Source: Myxococcales bacterium
GTDB lineage: Bacteria; Myxococcota_A; Bradymonadia; Bradymonadales; Bradymonadaceae
DNA: 39,697 bases
Direction of reading: 5' to 3'
Assembly: GCA_007119595.1 (NCBI GenBank)
Contig: SKPJ01000461.1
Coordinates: forward strand, 1 to 39,697
The first letter of the stretch is position 1; the number at the start of each line of letters is the position of its first letter. The notes below the pieces were generated by a model. That model searched no databases, was not told the DNA's origin, and saw nothing but the letters and a program-made list of their open reading frames with translations. Both the position numbers and the translations under genes were made by a program. Shown in pieces: positions 19,708 to 28,630 of this stretch.

Positions 19708-20111
19708 ACGGAACCTCTCCACGCCTTTGTCGCCATGATTTGATCGAATTGGTCCACAATATAGTGATGTAGATGTGCGAACAATAGCGCCAAACGCTTC
19801 GAGTGTGATCCATCTCCGTCGGTCGCGTTTCCCAACGTCAACCTCTGTCGCTTCATCGAAGCCCGAATGTCGCCTCCTCCTGTGGGGGAGGTGGCGAACG
19901 CGCAGTATAGCGTTCGTCGGAGGGGGCAACGGGCAAGCGTTGTGATCCGTCGCTTCAACGTGGATCACACCCAAACACTTCGTCATTTAAGCTGAGGTTT
20001 CGCCATTTTTAGGTAGAGGGCATCCGGGACGCGAAGTGTGGTCATCGTCGGGACTCGCCGAACAGTTCATCATCGTGGTCGGACCACGAGCCTCAGTGGA
20101 GCAAGTTAAGA

Positions 20112-20240
20112 GGGAGCGCTAAGACGCGGAGGCGCTAACACACGGAAGCGCTGGACGTTGGACGCGAAATCGCTGGGCGTTCGGCGCACCGCGTTCAGCA
20201 CACCGTGCTCCACGATCAGCGCACCGCGCTTCAACGCAGG
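20112..20240. repeat. Degenerate short-period intergenic repeat (GCGCT / GCGCACCGCG-type units)
   Basis: GGAGCGCTAAGACGCGGAGGCGCTAACACACGGAAGCGCT..., then TCAGCACACCGTGCTCCACGA / TCAGCGCACCGCGCTTCAACG near-tandem units. Confidence 0.55.
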
Positions 20241-20274
20241 GCAATCCGGGATCGACTATCGCACGAAGACAGGA

Positions 20275-20787
20275 TTATTTTACGGAGCTTCCGCAATGCT
20301 CTGCATGGAGGCGTTCGTACAGCGGCCGGTCGTAGATCCACACTTCGGTGTCGACGCACTCGCCGGAGTTGCGCCAGGCCCCTTCGATGAGCTGGAGCGA
20401 GTCCCGTGGCTCGAGGCCACCGGTGCCGGCACCCAACAACGGGATGGCCAGGCTTTCGACGTCATGTTGTCGGGCGCAGCGAAAGATATTTTCGGTGGCC
20501 AATTTCACCGATTTTTCGGAGGCCGTCCAGTACCAATGCAGTGCGGCGGCGTGGATGATGTAGCGCGCGTGGAGTCGGCCGGCGGAGGTCAGCACGGCAG
20601 CTCCCAGAGGCAACAGGCCATGCTTGCCGACCTCGCGAAAGGGCTCCTTTCCCGCCGCCCGGCGAAGCGACTTGGCCACCCCTTGTGGCAACAGCAACCA
20701 ATGGGGGATGAAGTTTCGATTCCAGGCGTTGACGACGGCGTCGACCTTCGCCCGGGCGATATCACCATGTTGGAGTCTAAAAGACAT
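20275..20787 (-). CDS. Macro-domain protein (ADP-ribose-binding / Appr-1"-p processing family)
   Basis: HGDIARAKVDAVVNAWN at the N-terminus and AIPLLGAGTGGLEP loop characteristic of macro domains. Confidence 0.88.
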   Translation of the reverse strand: MSFRLQHGDIARAKVDAVVNAWNRNFIPHWLLLPQGVAKSLRRAAGKEPFREVGKHGLLPLGAAVLTSAGRLHARYIIHAAALHWYWTASEKSVKLATENIFRCARQHDVESLAIPLLGAGTGGLEPRDSLQLIEGAWRNSGECVDTEVWIYDRPLYERLHAEHCGSSVK

Positions 20788-20910
20788 CGCTTACACGCCA
20801 CCTATCCGTGGGTCCATATTTATGTGGGTCCGTATTTCTCAGTGCCATTGGCGCAGGCGCCCGGCGATGGGCTGTGCATAAGCATGCTGTAGTAATCACC
20901 CACATACCAT

Positions 20911-21486
20911 CTATCCGATGGCATTCATCTTCCTGACACAGGCAGATAGCTCGTCGGCCAGATATCCGGGGTGTTGGTCGGCGAAAATCTCTGCGAGCGC
21001 ATCATAATACCACAGACTTCCACGGCGTCCTGCGTTGAAGCGATCCCACAGGGCATCGCCCACTCTGCCCAGATCGGCGACGATGGCTCGAGCGTTGTGG
21101 ACTTTGTCGGCCAGCGACACCAGGTAAATCGCAGAATCGTCGGGGAGTTCGCGCAGATGAGCGAGATAGGCTATTTTGCGCTCCTTCCACGGAGGCTTGG
21201 GCATCTCGTAGGCATCGGTACATCCATCGACGATGGATAATACGCGGGAACCAAAGCGCCGCTCGATGCGCGCTGCCACATCCGGCACTTCGTCGACACA
21301 ATCCTCGATGGCGTCGTGGAGAAGCCCGGCGATGACCTGATCTTCATCACCGCCGTTGGCTCCCACTAACGATGCCACCCCAAGAAGATGGGTGATATAG
21401 GGTACGTCCTTTCCCTTGCGCATCTGATGACGATGCAATTCGCTGGCCATCGCCAGGGCTTCGTCGAATCTCTTCGTATACGTCAT
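20911..21486 (-). CDS. HD-domain hydrolase, SpoT/Mesh1-like
   Basis: HRHQMRKGKDVPYITHLLGVA, AGLLHDAIEDC, SLADKVHNARAIVADL; start MTYTKRFDEAL at 21486. Confidence 0.85.
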   Translation of the reverse strand: MTYTKRFDEALAMASELHRHQMRKGKDVPYITHLLGVASLVGANGGDEDQVIAGLLHDAIEDCVDEVPDVAARIERRFGSRVLSIVDGCTDAYEMPKPPWKERKIAYLAHLRELPDDSAIYLVSLADKVHNARAIVADLGRVGDALWDRFNAGRRGSLWYYDALAEIFADQHPGYLADELSACVRKMNAIG

Positions 21487-21697
21487 GATCAACCTTTTCG
21501 ATGGGTCATAATGCGTCCATCGGGCTTTATCCCTCCGCACCCGTGCTCTTTAAAGAACGGTTCAATTCATTGAAAAACGCCATCATCGTCAAGTAAAGCA
21601 CAGATTGACAATCCCTTGGCTCGATTCCGGTGTGATGTACTTGAGGCAATCGTCGCGGTTGCCAAATAAACCGCCAAAGAGATAGGAAAATACAGCC

Positions 21698-22558
21698 ATG
21701 ATCCCGCGACGTCTCGACAAATATCTGGCCGATGCCACGGCGCTGTCCAGAAGTCAGATCAAAGCCGCCTGGAGTGCCGGACGCATCGAGGTTCAGCCCG
21801 CCGCCAAAGCCTGGCCGGACGACTACGAATTGTGGAGTCTGATCTTTGAAGACGACGCGGTATTCCTCGACGAAACGCCGGTAAGCCCCGTTGAACCCAG
21901 CCACTATTTTGCGCTCCACAAACCGGCGGGGATCCTGTCGACGACACACAATCCACAAGGACGCGACTGTCTTGCCCCCTGGCTCGAAGAGCTTCCGGAC
22001 TCCGTATTTCCCGTGGGGCGCCTCGACAAACCGACGACCGGATTTTTGCTCTTCACCGACGACGGAAACCTGTGTTTTTGCCTGCTCCGACCGCGATTTC
22101 ACGTCCCAAAGGAGTATCACCTGACCGTGCGGGGAAGAGTGACCACAGACGATGCCCGACTTGCAAATCTGGAGGCGGGCATTGATATCGGCGACCGAAA
22201 ATCACCGGCCACTGCCCTTGGTACAGCCGTTTTGAAGCAGTCCAAAAGCGAAAGCCTGTTGTCCGTAGTGGTCGACGAGGGACGTCACCGGATGCTTCGC
22301 CGAATGGCCCGTCGGGCCGGTTTTGACCTACAACATCTTCACCGGCCGCGGATCGGCCCCGTAAAAATGGGTTCATTGGAGGCCGGGGAGTACCGCCGAC
22401 TCGGCGATGAAGAAGTCGCTGCCCTCTGGCGAGCCTGTGGCGGTCGGGAGGCGGCGAAAAAGCGCAGCATCGCCGCCCTCGCAAGCCAGGCCAAAAAATG
22501 GCGTGACCAACAACGCCCCCACCACCGCCTGGAGCGGTGGCTTGCAATGCACGGCTGA
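21698..22558 (+). CDS. Pseudouridine synthase, RsuA-like
   Basis: S4-like N-terminus (RRLDKYLADATALSRSQIKAAWSAGRIEV), catalytic VGRLDKPTTGFLLFTDDG, EGRHRMLRRM. Confidence 0.9.
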   Translation: MIPRRLDKYLADATALSRSQIKAAWSAGRIEVQPAAKAWPDDYELWSLIFEDDAVFLDETPVSPVEPSHYFALHKPAGILSTTHNPQGRDCLAPWLEELPDSVFPVGRLDKPTTGFLLFTDDGNLCFCLLRPRFHVPKEYHLTVRGRVTTDDARLANLEAGIDIGDRKSPATALGTAVLKQSKSESLLSVVVDEGRHRMLRRMARRAGFDLQHLHRPRIGPVKMGSLEAGEYRRLGDEEVAALWRACGGREAAKKRSIAALASQAKKWRDQQRPHHRLERWLAMHG

Positions 22559-22649
22559 GTGATGCCGCCCCTGCAACGGACTGCTTGCCCTTTTCCGCAA
22601 GCGTACCACCTTTGGCAAAGGGAGTTACTCACCAAGGGGACGATACGTC

Positions 22650-23714
22650 ATGAACCGCCACTGCACTCTGTTATTCGTCGTCGGCATCGCTGTTTTTTCG
22701 ATATGTTTGGCCTGCCGGTCCTCACCTCTCTCCACGGATGAGCAGGGAGAGCAACCCGTTGCCGAAAGCAACTGTGTCGGCGAGCAGAGGTTTTGTGGCG
22801 AGGGATGTGTCGATACGGAGTGGGATCCCGCCCATTGCGGTGGATGCCAACAACACTGCCAGAGCGACCAGATCTGCCAGAAGGGACACTGCGAAGACCA
22901 CGTCTTGAGTGATACCGCCCGTCTCAGCGCCGGCAAACACCACACCTGCTATATCGACGATGATCACCGCGCGTTGTGCTGGGGCAATGACGAATACGGG
23001 CAGACCCCGGCGCCGGATGGGCGCTTTCTTCAAATCGCGGCCAATCGCTTTCATACATGTGCCATCGGAATGGATCGCCAGGTCCAGTGCTGGGGCGACA
23101 ACCGGGATGGTCAGGCCCGTGCTCCGGCGGGCACTTTTGTACAGATCGCGTCGGCCTCCGGCTCCTCCCACACTTGCGGAATCACCACCGAGGGCTCCGT
23201 CGTGTGCTGGGGACTCAACGACAAGGGCCAGGCCGACGCCCCGGGGGGCACCTTTCGGCAGATCTCGAGCGGCACCTACCACAACTGCGGGGTTCGCAGT
23301 GATGGCTCCATACACTGTTGGGGATTCGACCAAGTCCTAGATCGAGCCCCGATACCGGAGGGAAAATTCGACCACGTCACCGCCGGAAATTCCCATACCT
23401 GCGGAAAGAAAAGAGACGATACGGTTCATTGCTGGGGAGAAAGCGGCGCCAAAGAGGAGCAACGGACCACCCCTCCGGAGCGAATCTTTCAGCAGGTCAG
23501 CGCCGGCTTTGGCCACACCTGTGCCGTCACTACGGACGATGACCTAGAGTGCTGGGGTTGGGATTATTACGGGCAGACCCAGACCAACGCCCAAGAGGTT
23601 CGCCACGTGGTCGCCGGCTCCGGACATTCCTGCGCCATCACGACTGATGGTGCTGTGAATTGCTGGGGAAGAAATTACGACGGCGAAGCCTCCCCGCCGG
23701 AGACATTGCGGTAA
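22650..23714 (+). CDS. Secreted/lipoprotein RCC1-repeat (beta-propeller) protein
   Basis: Signal peptide/lipobox (ICLACR); repeated HTCxI...VxCWGxNxxGQxxAP units. Confidence 0.88.
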   Translation: MNRHCTLLFVVGIAVFSICLACRSSPLSTDEQGEQPVAESNCVGEQRFCGEGCVDTEWDPAHCGGCQQHCQSDQICQKGHCEDHVLSDTARLSAGKHHTCYIDDDHRALCWGNDEYGQTPAPDGRFLQIAANRFHTCAIGMDRQVQCWGDNRDGQARAPAGTFVQIASASGSSHTCGITTEGSVVCWGLNDKGQADAPGGTFRQISSGTYHNCGVRSDGSIHCWGFDQVLDRAPIPEGKFDHVTAGNSHTCGKKRDDTVHCWGESGAKEEQRTTPPERIFQQVSAGFGHTCAVTTDDDLECWGWDYYGQTQTNAQEVRHVVAGSGHSCAITTDGAVNCWGRNYDGEASPPETLR

Positions 23715-23736
23715 GAGATTCAGGTATGAGGGGGCT

Positions 23737-24486
23737 CTAGAGCATACGCCCCGAACCCTGGCCGGGATAATCGCGGCCATTCGCCTCGGGATGGGCATAT
23801 CCATTGAGAAAAAGCCGACGGGCAATCGCACTTTGATTGGGACCGCTGGAGTGAATGGTATAGGGACCGAATAACGCCACACTTCCGGGGGACATGATCA
23901 CGGTCTCGGCGGTAGAGGCATCGAAGCTGTCGCCGGGCAATTCGCCGGTCTCCGAGTCCACAGCGATATGACCTGCCCTGTGACTATTGGGAATGAATCG
24001 CAGGGGACCGTTGGACTCGGTCATGGGGTCGATGGCGGTCGCCGTCTCGACGAAACTTCCCCGTACGCCCACATCGCTCCACAATTCAGTCCCGTAGCGG
24101 CGGTGCCGACTGTCCTGATGCCACTCGAAGACCACGCCGTCTCCGGGATGTTTAAAATGAGCCTGGTTGATGAGTTGCTGCACCGTCTCGCATTCCAATA
24201 GCTGTTTGGCCATTGAGACCAGGCGCCGATCGGCGCCGTATTTCAAAAGTATCGGTTCACTGGCGCCACACCAGACCACGCGGTGAATCACATCATCGGT
24301 GACCACATATTGAGAGCCCTCCACCATCTGTGTGTCTGTGATGGCCTGTGCCCGGCGCGAAAGCCCCCGAAAAGCACCTTCCATTTCCCCCACGTCATGC
24401 GAGGAGAAGACATCGGGCACTACGACAAAGCCCTGCTCGTCAAATTCCCGTATTTGCTCGTCCGTCAGCGGGCCATCAAAAGACAT
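23737..24486 (-). CDS. Phytanoyl-CoA dioxygenase (PhyH) family protein
   Basis: FDEQGFVVVPDVFSSHDV, WHQDSRHRRYG (HxD), VALFGPYTIHSSGPNQSAIARRLFLNGY. Confidence 0.88.
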   Translation of the reverse strand: MSFDGPLTDEQIREFDEQGFVVVPDVFSSHDVGEMEGAFRGLSRRAQAITDTQMVEGSQYVVTDDVIHRVVWCGASEPILLKYGADRRLVSMAKQLLECETVQQLINQAHFKHPGDGVVFEWHQDSRHRRYGTELWSDVGVRGSFVETATAIDPMTESNGPLRFIPNSHRAGHIAVDSETGELPGDSFDASTAETVIMSPGSVALFGPYTIHSSGPNQSAIARRLFLNGYAHPEANGRDYPGQGSGRML

Positions 24487-24636
24487 TTTCGCCTCCCAGT
24501 ACAAGTCCCTTTAGCCTCGGCAGCACCGATCGGTTTATAAAACAAATGAACGGCCCATCTCATTCGCAGAATACAGCTCAGGACTTCCCCCGGGCGCTGC
24601 TGGATCTTGCCCCAAAACGCCGTTGAACAGGTCCCC

Positions 24637-25665
24637 TTATTGACGATAAACCGGTGGAGAAAACTCCTCCTCATCTAGCTCCACAGGCGGCGGTGGCTCG
24701 AGAATTTGGTCCTGAAATCCGGAGTAAAACTCCGGGGTCTGTGCTACCAAAAACCCAAAAGCTGCCAGCGTCGGGAGAAATGCCACGAAGCAGATCGCGG
24801 CATCGATTAACACAGTGCGACTCAACACATATTGCGCCATCGCGGCCGTGGCCATGGCGGCGATAAGTGCTGCGATCCCCAGACCAAATACACCGACCAG
24901 ACCGCTATGAACCACCATTTCACTGAGTCCGTGCTCAAAGAGTTGTCGGCGCTCCTCTGGGGCCACTGATTCGAGGGCCACGAAGGTCTGGCTCGTCCCG
25001 TAGACCACAGCGAATACTGTCGCCGACCCGGTTGCCCACATCGCACCGTAGCCGACGGTGAAACGATCTGAGGCGAGCCGGCCGCCGCACTTTTCGTCCT
25101 CCGTACTGCGCGATCCGGCAATCACGATGCCGAGGCTTGAGACAAAGAGAGCAAATGGAATCCACAGCGCCACGGGTGCGACGTTTTCCGACATTGCGAT
25201 CCAGCCCACCAAGACCGCACAGCCCAACACGGTGACAACGGTCACCCCGGCGGGAACACCGATTCGCCACTCGGTCTTCTCCCGAGTTCCCACGACACTC
25301 GCCAGCGCACAACCGATGGCAATCGCCGCGCCGAGCAAGATATTGGCCAACGCCATAAACCCGAGCACATTCAACACCATGGCAAAGCCACGGGCTATCA
25401 TCAGCATCCGGTTTTCCGGGGTGGCCATGGCCAAAGCATCTAGGGATTCGATCATTCCCACGCCTGCACCGACGCAGCCGGCAATGACGATCAAGATCGT
25501 TCCACCCCACCAAAGGACCGCCGGAATCCGTCGCCCCATCATGCCCACAATGGTCAAAACGAGGAGCCACATACAGCTCAAAACGGTGAATAGCAGGATC
25601 AAATACATCGGCAGCCCGCCGTGGCGAAACATCTCTGCAATAGTAGCCAAACCACCTCCGCTCAT
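24637..25665 (-). CDS. Multi-pass membrane protein, function unknown (weak MotA/TolQ/ExbB resemblance)
   Basis: Several TM segments; N-terminal FRHGGLPMYLILLFTVLSCMWL resembles ExbB/TolQ starts. Confidence 0.65.
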   Translation of the reverse strand: MSGGGLATIAEMFRHGGLPMYLILLFTVLSCMWLLVLTIVGMMGRRIPAVLWWGGTILIVIAGCVGAGVGMIESLDALAMATPENRMLMIARGFAMVLNVLGFMALANILLGAAIAIGCALASVVGTREKTEWRIGVPAGVTVVTVLGCAVLVGWIAMSENVAPVALWIPFALFVSSLGIVIAGSRSTEDEKCGGRLASDRFTVGYGAMWATGSATVFAVVYGTSQTFVALESVAPEERRQLFEHGLSEMVVHSGLVGVFGLGIAALIAAMATAAMAQYVLSRTVLIDAAICFVAFLPTLAAFGFLVAQTPEFYSGFQDQILEPPPPVELDEEEFSPPVYRQ

Positions 25666-25829
25666 ATCTCCTCCCTCGGGTACTCATCCGGTGTGTAGAA
25701 TCGAATTGTTTTGAGTATGCGACGTTGGGCTCCACCGGCGCAAGGCATGTGGCTGTATTCGTCAGGCGCATACTGCGCACCGGACATGCGCGCGATCACA
25801 AGGCGTCGCTGTGCGGAGTGTCTTAAATG

Positions 25830-25875
25830 CCGACGGGCCCGCTGGCTTCTTTTCAGAATCCAGCGGGCCCGTCGG
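25830..25875. terminator. Near-perfect long hairpin, candidate terminator of the 25958 gene
   Basis: 16-bp perfect arms CCGACGGGCCCGCTGG / CCAGCGGGCCCGTCGG, with inner TTCT/AGAA pairing around a TTTC loop; 83 bp downstream of the minus-strand stop. Confidence 0.7.
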
Positions 25876-25957
25876 GTTGATATTTATGTCGACCGAGGCG
25901 TCCTCGCGGCTCTCTTTATCTTATCGAAGCCGCTCGAGACACCTCGATCACAGCTCT

Positions 25958-28057
25958 TTAGGCGTCGGTGGCCAGACCGCGGTTTCGGCGCGCCATCAGG
26001 GCAAAGCCGAGAAGTAACATCACGGCGAAGCCCACGGGGGAGCCCGATCCGGTGGCCGCGCATCCACAACCACTCTCTATCTCCGCCTCGTCAGCATCTT
26101 GGCCGGTTTCGCCATCGCCACCCTGGTCTTGATCGTCATCGGAACCATCTGGCCCGGTGGAATCACCATCGTCGCCATCGCCGTCTCCGCCGCCGTCGCC
26201 GTCGCCGTCGCCGCTTCCGTCTCCGTCTCCGTCTCCGTCGCCATCGCCGTCGCCTTCACCGGTACAAACCGGATCGTCAGCACAATAGGGATCGTCGCAA
26301 CCGACAAGACCATTTCCAGTGTTGTCCACACCATCGTCACAGGTCTCTTTGTAGGCCACGCGCTCGTTGGCGTTGAGGTCATGGGTGACTTCGACGACAT
26401 CAAAAGCAAAGTCGGGAGCCTCAAAGTTGAGGCTGGCGACAAAGCCTTCCTCATCCATGACGAAATCAGCATCATCGACCTTCAAGGCCAATTGCTGATT
26501 GGTGTCGGGATTGGTGACCCAGACCGACATTCGGTACATAAGGTTGAAGATGGTGTACGGGGCGCTGTCGAGCCGAATTTTGCCCTTGGCTACGATATAA
26601 TCATCTTGGCCCGTCTCCTTTTCGCCGAGTTCGATTCGATTGACCGAATACTGGCTGTCGTTATTTTCGGTTCGGACATCGAAGGGAATTTCAAGCTCCA
26701 CGATATCACCGGCGGATAGGTCACTGGTGTCGACCGTCAGGGTCTCGAGAATCCGACCATTTTGAGCGCCGTCGCGGATGATGGGTTCGGCGTATCCATC
26801 GGTGATGTCTATGTTGCCGAAAAAGTCGCTTCCATAGCCGTAGATAAGGGTTGAAAGGTCGGGCTCGGAGCCGGTGAATACAATGCCAGCACCTCGATCA
26901 CTGAGTTCCCCGTCATCGTCGTAGGTTTCAGTGGTGGAAGCACCTCCGGCATCCGGGCATTCCACAAAGGTGATATCATCATCGTCATTAAAGCCCTGAA
27001 GGGTTTCTCCGACATCGACCCGCATCGCGCCGGATCCACAGGCGACAAACGGATCTCCTCCATCGATGGTACCGGAGAGACGAACGGAGGCCGTCGAGCA
27101 AGAGCCCACGGCACATTCCGGCGGTGAGCGTTGAATGATCTCGATGATCTGTGTTTCACCGGGACCCAATGTTATTTCTCGCTGCAGATTCACATCGGCG
27201 TAGGCATGGGGGTTGTCAGGTAGTGGGATACACTGGCTGGAATCGCCGAGTTCATCTGCAAATTCGACCGCAAAGGCATCGCCCTCGAGCATCGAAACGG
27301 TACTTCCATCCAAGCTCGCCTCGGTGTCTTCCTCTGGTTCTTCGATACGCACTTCGTTGGCCGTATTCTCGCTGACCAATTCCATGACACCATTAAAGGG
27401 GAGATCCGTGTTATTGGTGAGCTCGTATTCGTAGATCGCCGCCTCGCCGCCTCTGGCAAAAACGACTCCATTGTCACTCAGGAGCCGAAGATCGACGGCC
27501 GCGTTTCCACCGTCATTCACCCCGCCGTCTCCGCCTCCACCGTCCGTCTGCGGTGCAGGAGCCGCCAGGCACAATTCCTGTAGCGAACAACTGGTCGTGG
27601 CTTGAAATCCTCCCCAAGAGACCGTGACATCGCCACCGATTTGACAGTTGCGCGGAGGTCCTGGCTCGAATTCCATATCCAGCGGTACCTGGTTATTCAC
27701 TCCCCAATTCAGGGTCTGGCTTCCCTCGAGGGTGGCCTGGTGCTCCATCTCCGCATCCTCGGTCAACTCTGCGCACTCACCATCGAAACTATAGGTGAGC
27801 TGCGCTGGACCGGAGGGACAGGCGGCGCCGCTGGAGGTGGCAAAAATATCGGCGACGAAACGACCCTGGGGGGGAATCGTTTCATCGTTGACTGCACCGT
27901 GGGGCACCACGAGAGCGCAATCCAAGTTCAACGCACAAGCCGGAGCCCCGCCGCCGCCCCCACACGCTTCCGCCTCTCCGATCTGAGCGAATGTCAGCGA
28001 CGCAAATGCCGCCGCTGAGCAACTCAGCACTAAAAATACTTTGGTTAATTTCTTCAT
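25958..28057 (-). CDS. Secreted surface protein with (GD)n linker and MYXO-CTERM-like C-terminus
   Basis: Signal peptide MKKLTKVFLVLSCSAAAFASLTFA; C-terminus ESGCGCAATGSGSPVGFAVMLLLGFALMARRNRG (Cys motif, TM, basic tail). Confidence 0.88.
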   Translation of the reverse strand: MKKLTKVFLVLSCSAAAFASLTFAQIGEAEACGGGGGAPACALNLDCALVVPHGAVNDETIPPQGRFVADIFATSSGAACPSGPAQLTYSFDGECAELTEDAEMEHQATLEGSQTLNWGVNNQVPLDMEFEPGPPRNCQIGGDVTVSWGGFQATTSCSLQELCLAAPAPQTDGGGGDGGVNDGGNAAVDLRLLSDNGVVFARGGEAAIYEYELTNNTDLPFNGVMELVSENTANEVRIEEPEEDTEASLDGSTVSMLEGDAFAVEFADELGDSSQCIPLPDNPHAYADVNLQREITLGPGETQIIEIIQRSPPECAVGSCSTASVRLSGTIDGGDPFVACGSGAMRVDVGETLQGFNDDDDITFVECPDAGGASTTETYDDDGELSDRGAGIVFTGSEPDLSTLIYGYGSDFFGNIDITDGYAEPIIRDGAQNGRILETLTVDTSDLSAGDIVELEIPFDVRTENNDSQYSVNRIELGEKETGQDDYIVAKGKIRLDSAPYTIFNLMYRMSVWVTNPDTNQQLALKVDDADFVMDEEGFVASLNFEAPDFAFDVVEVTHDLNANERVAYKETCDDGVDNTGNGLVGCDDPYCADDPVCTGEGDGDGDGDGDGDGSGDGDGDGGGDGDGDDGDSTGPDGSDDDQDQGGDGETGQDADEAEIESGCGCAATGSGSPVGFAVMLLLGFALMARRNRGLATDA
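26171..26259. repeat. Low-complexity tract encoding a Gly-Asp linker (GDGDGDG...)
   Basis: Runs of gtcgcc/gtctcc hexamers on the + strand; codes for GEGDGDGDGDGDGDGSGDGDGDGGGDGDGD on the minus strand. Confidence 0.9.
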
Positions 28058-28630
28058 CTCGTCATATCTCCAAGTTGGGGGCTCAAGGTGATTATGCAAA
28101 TCTCTGGGGGGGAGCGGCCAAAATGCCATATACGTTTCTATGCTGGACCAATGCTATCAATGGACAAATCGTTACACAAAGAAATCTCGACTCGTTGTAA
28201 AAAGATCGCCGGAGCGTTGGAAACCAACCTCTTTGTACGATCGCCGTTTATCATGCTCGCTCCAAAAGAAATTGCATCGTTATTAAGCTTGCAAGAATTG
28301 CACCGAACTATCACCACAGCAGTGGTACGAGCAGTCATGGAGCGGGCTCGTAGCAAGATGGTCATACAGAGAATGAGCTTCACAGGAGCCACCAAGGGTC
28401 GTATCGGTGTCTGCAGTCCCCAGGGGTGTGACAACATGTCTCGCCCAGTGGTGGCCTCCGCCCACCTGAGCGCAGTGCCGGATGCCGGATACCGGTTACT
28501 TCCCCGGGGTTGCTACAGCGACATCTCGATTGCACGGATTCTGCCGGGAGTTGAACAACAAAAAATAATGAGACAAGATCACCATCCATTTGTCATCTCC
28601 GGTCTTCACTGCGTATTCGCGAGTATTTAG

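Noticed and set aside
20911-21486. HD + macro pair as an anti-phage defence system
   Set aside because: No effector, toxin or nuclease partner and no mobile-element context; kept only as a low-interest neighbourhood observation.
26099-26719. 206-aa ORF with AVAVAVSVSVSV tract
   Set aside because: Antisense read of the Gly-Asp linker of the MYXO-CTERM-like protein.
28088-28630. 180-aa ORF directly abutting the ATP-grasp gene
   Set aside because: Composition lacks the acidic bias of real genes here, no signal or domain recognised, and an overlapping minus-strand ORF is equally plausible; the spacer is probably non-coding.
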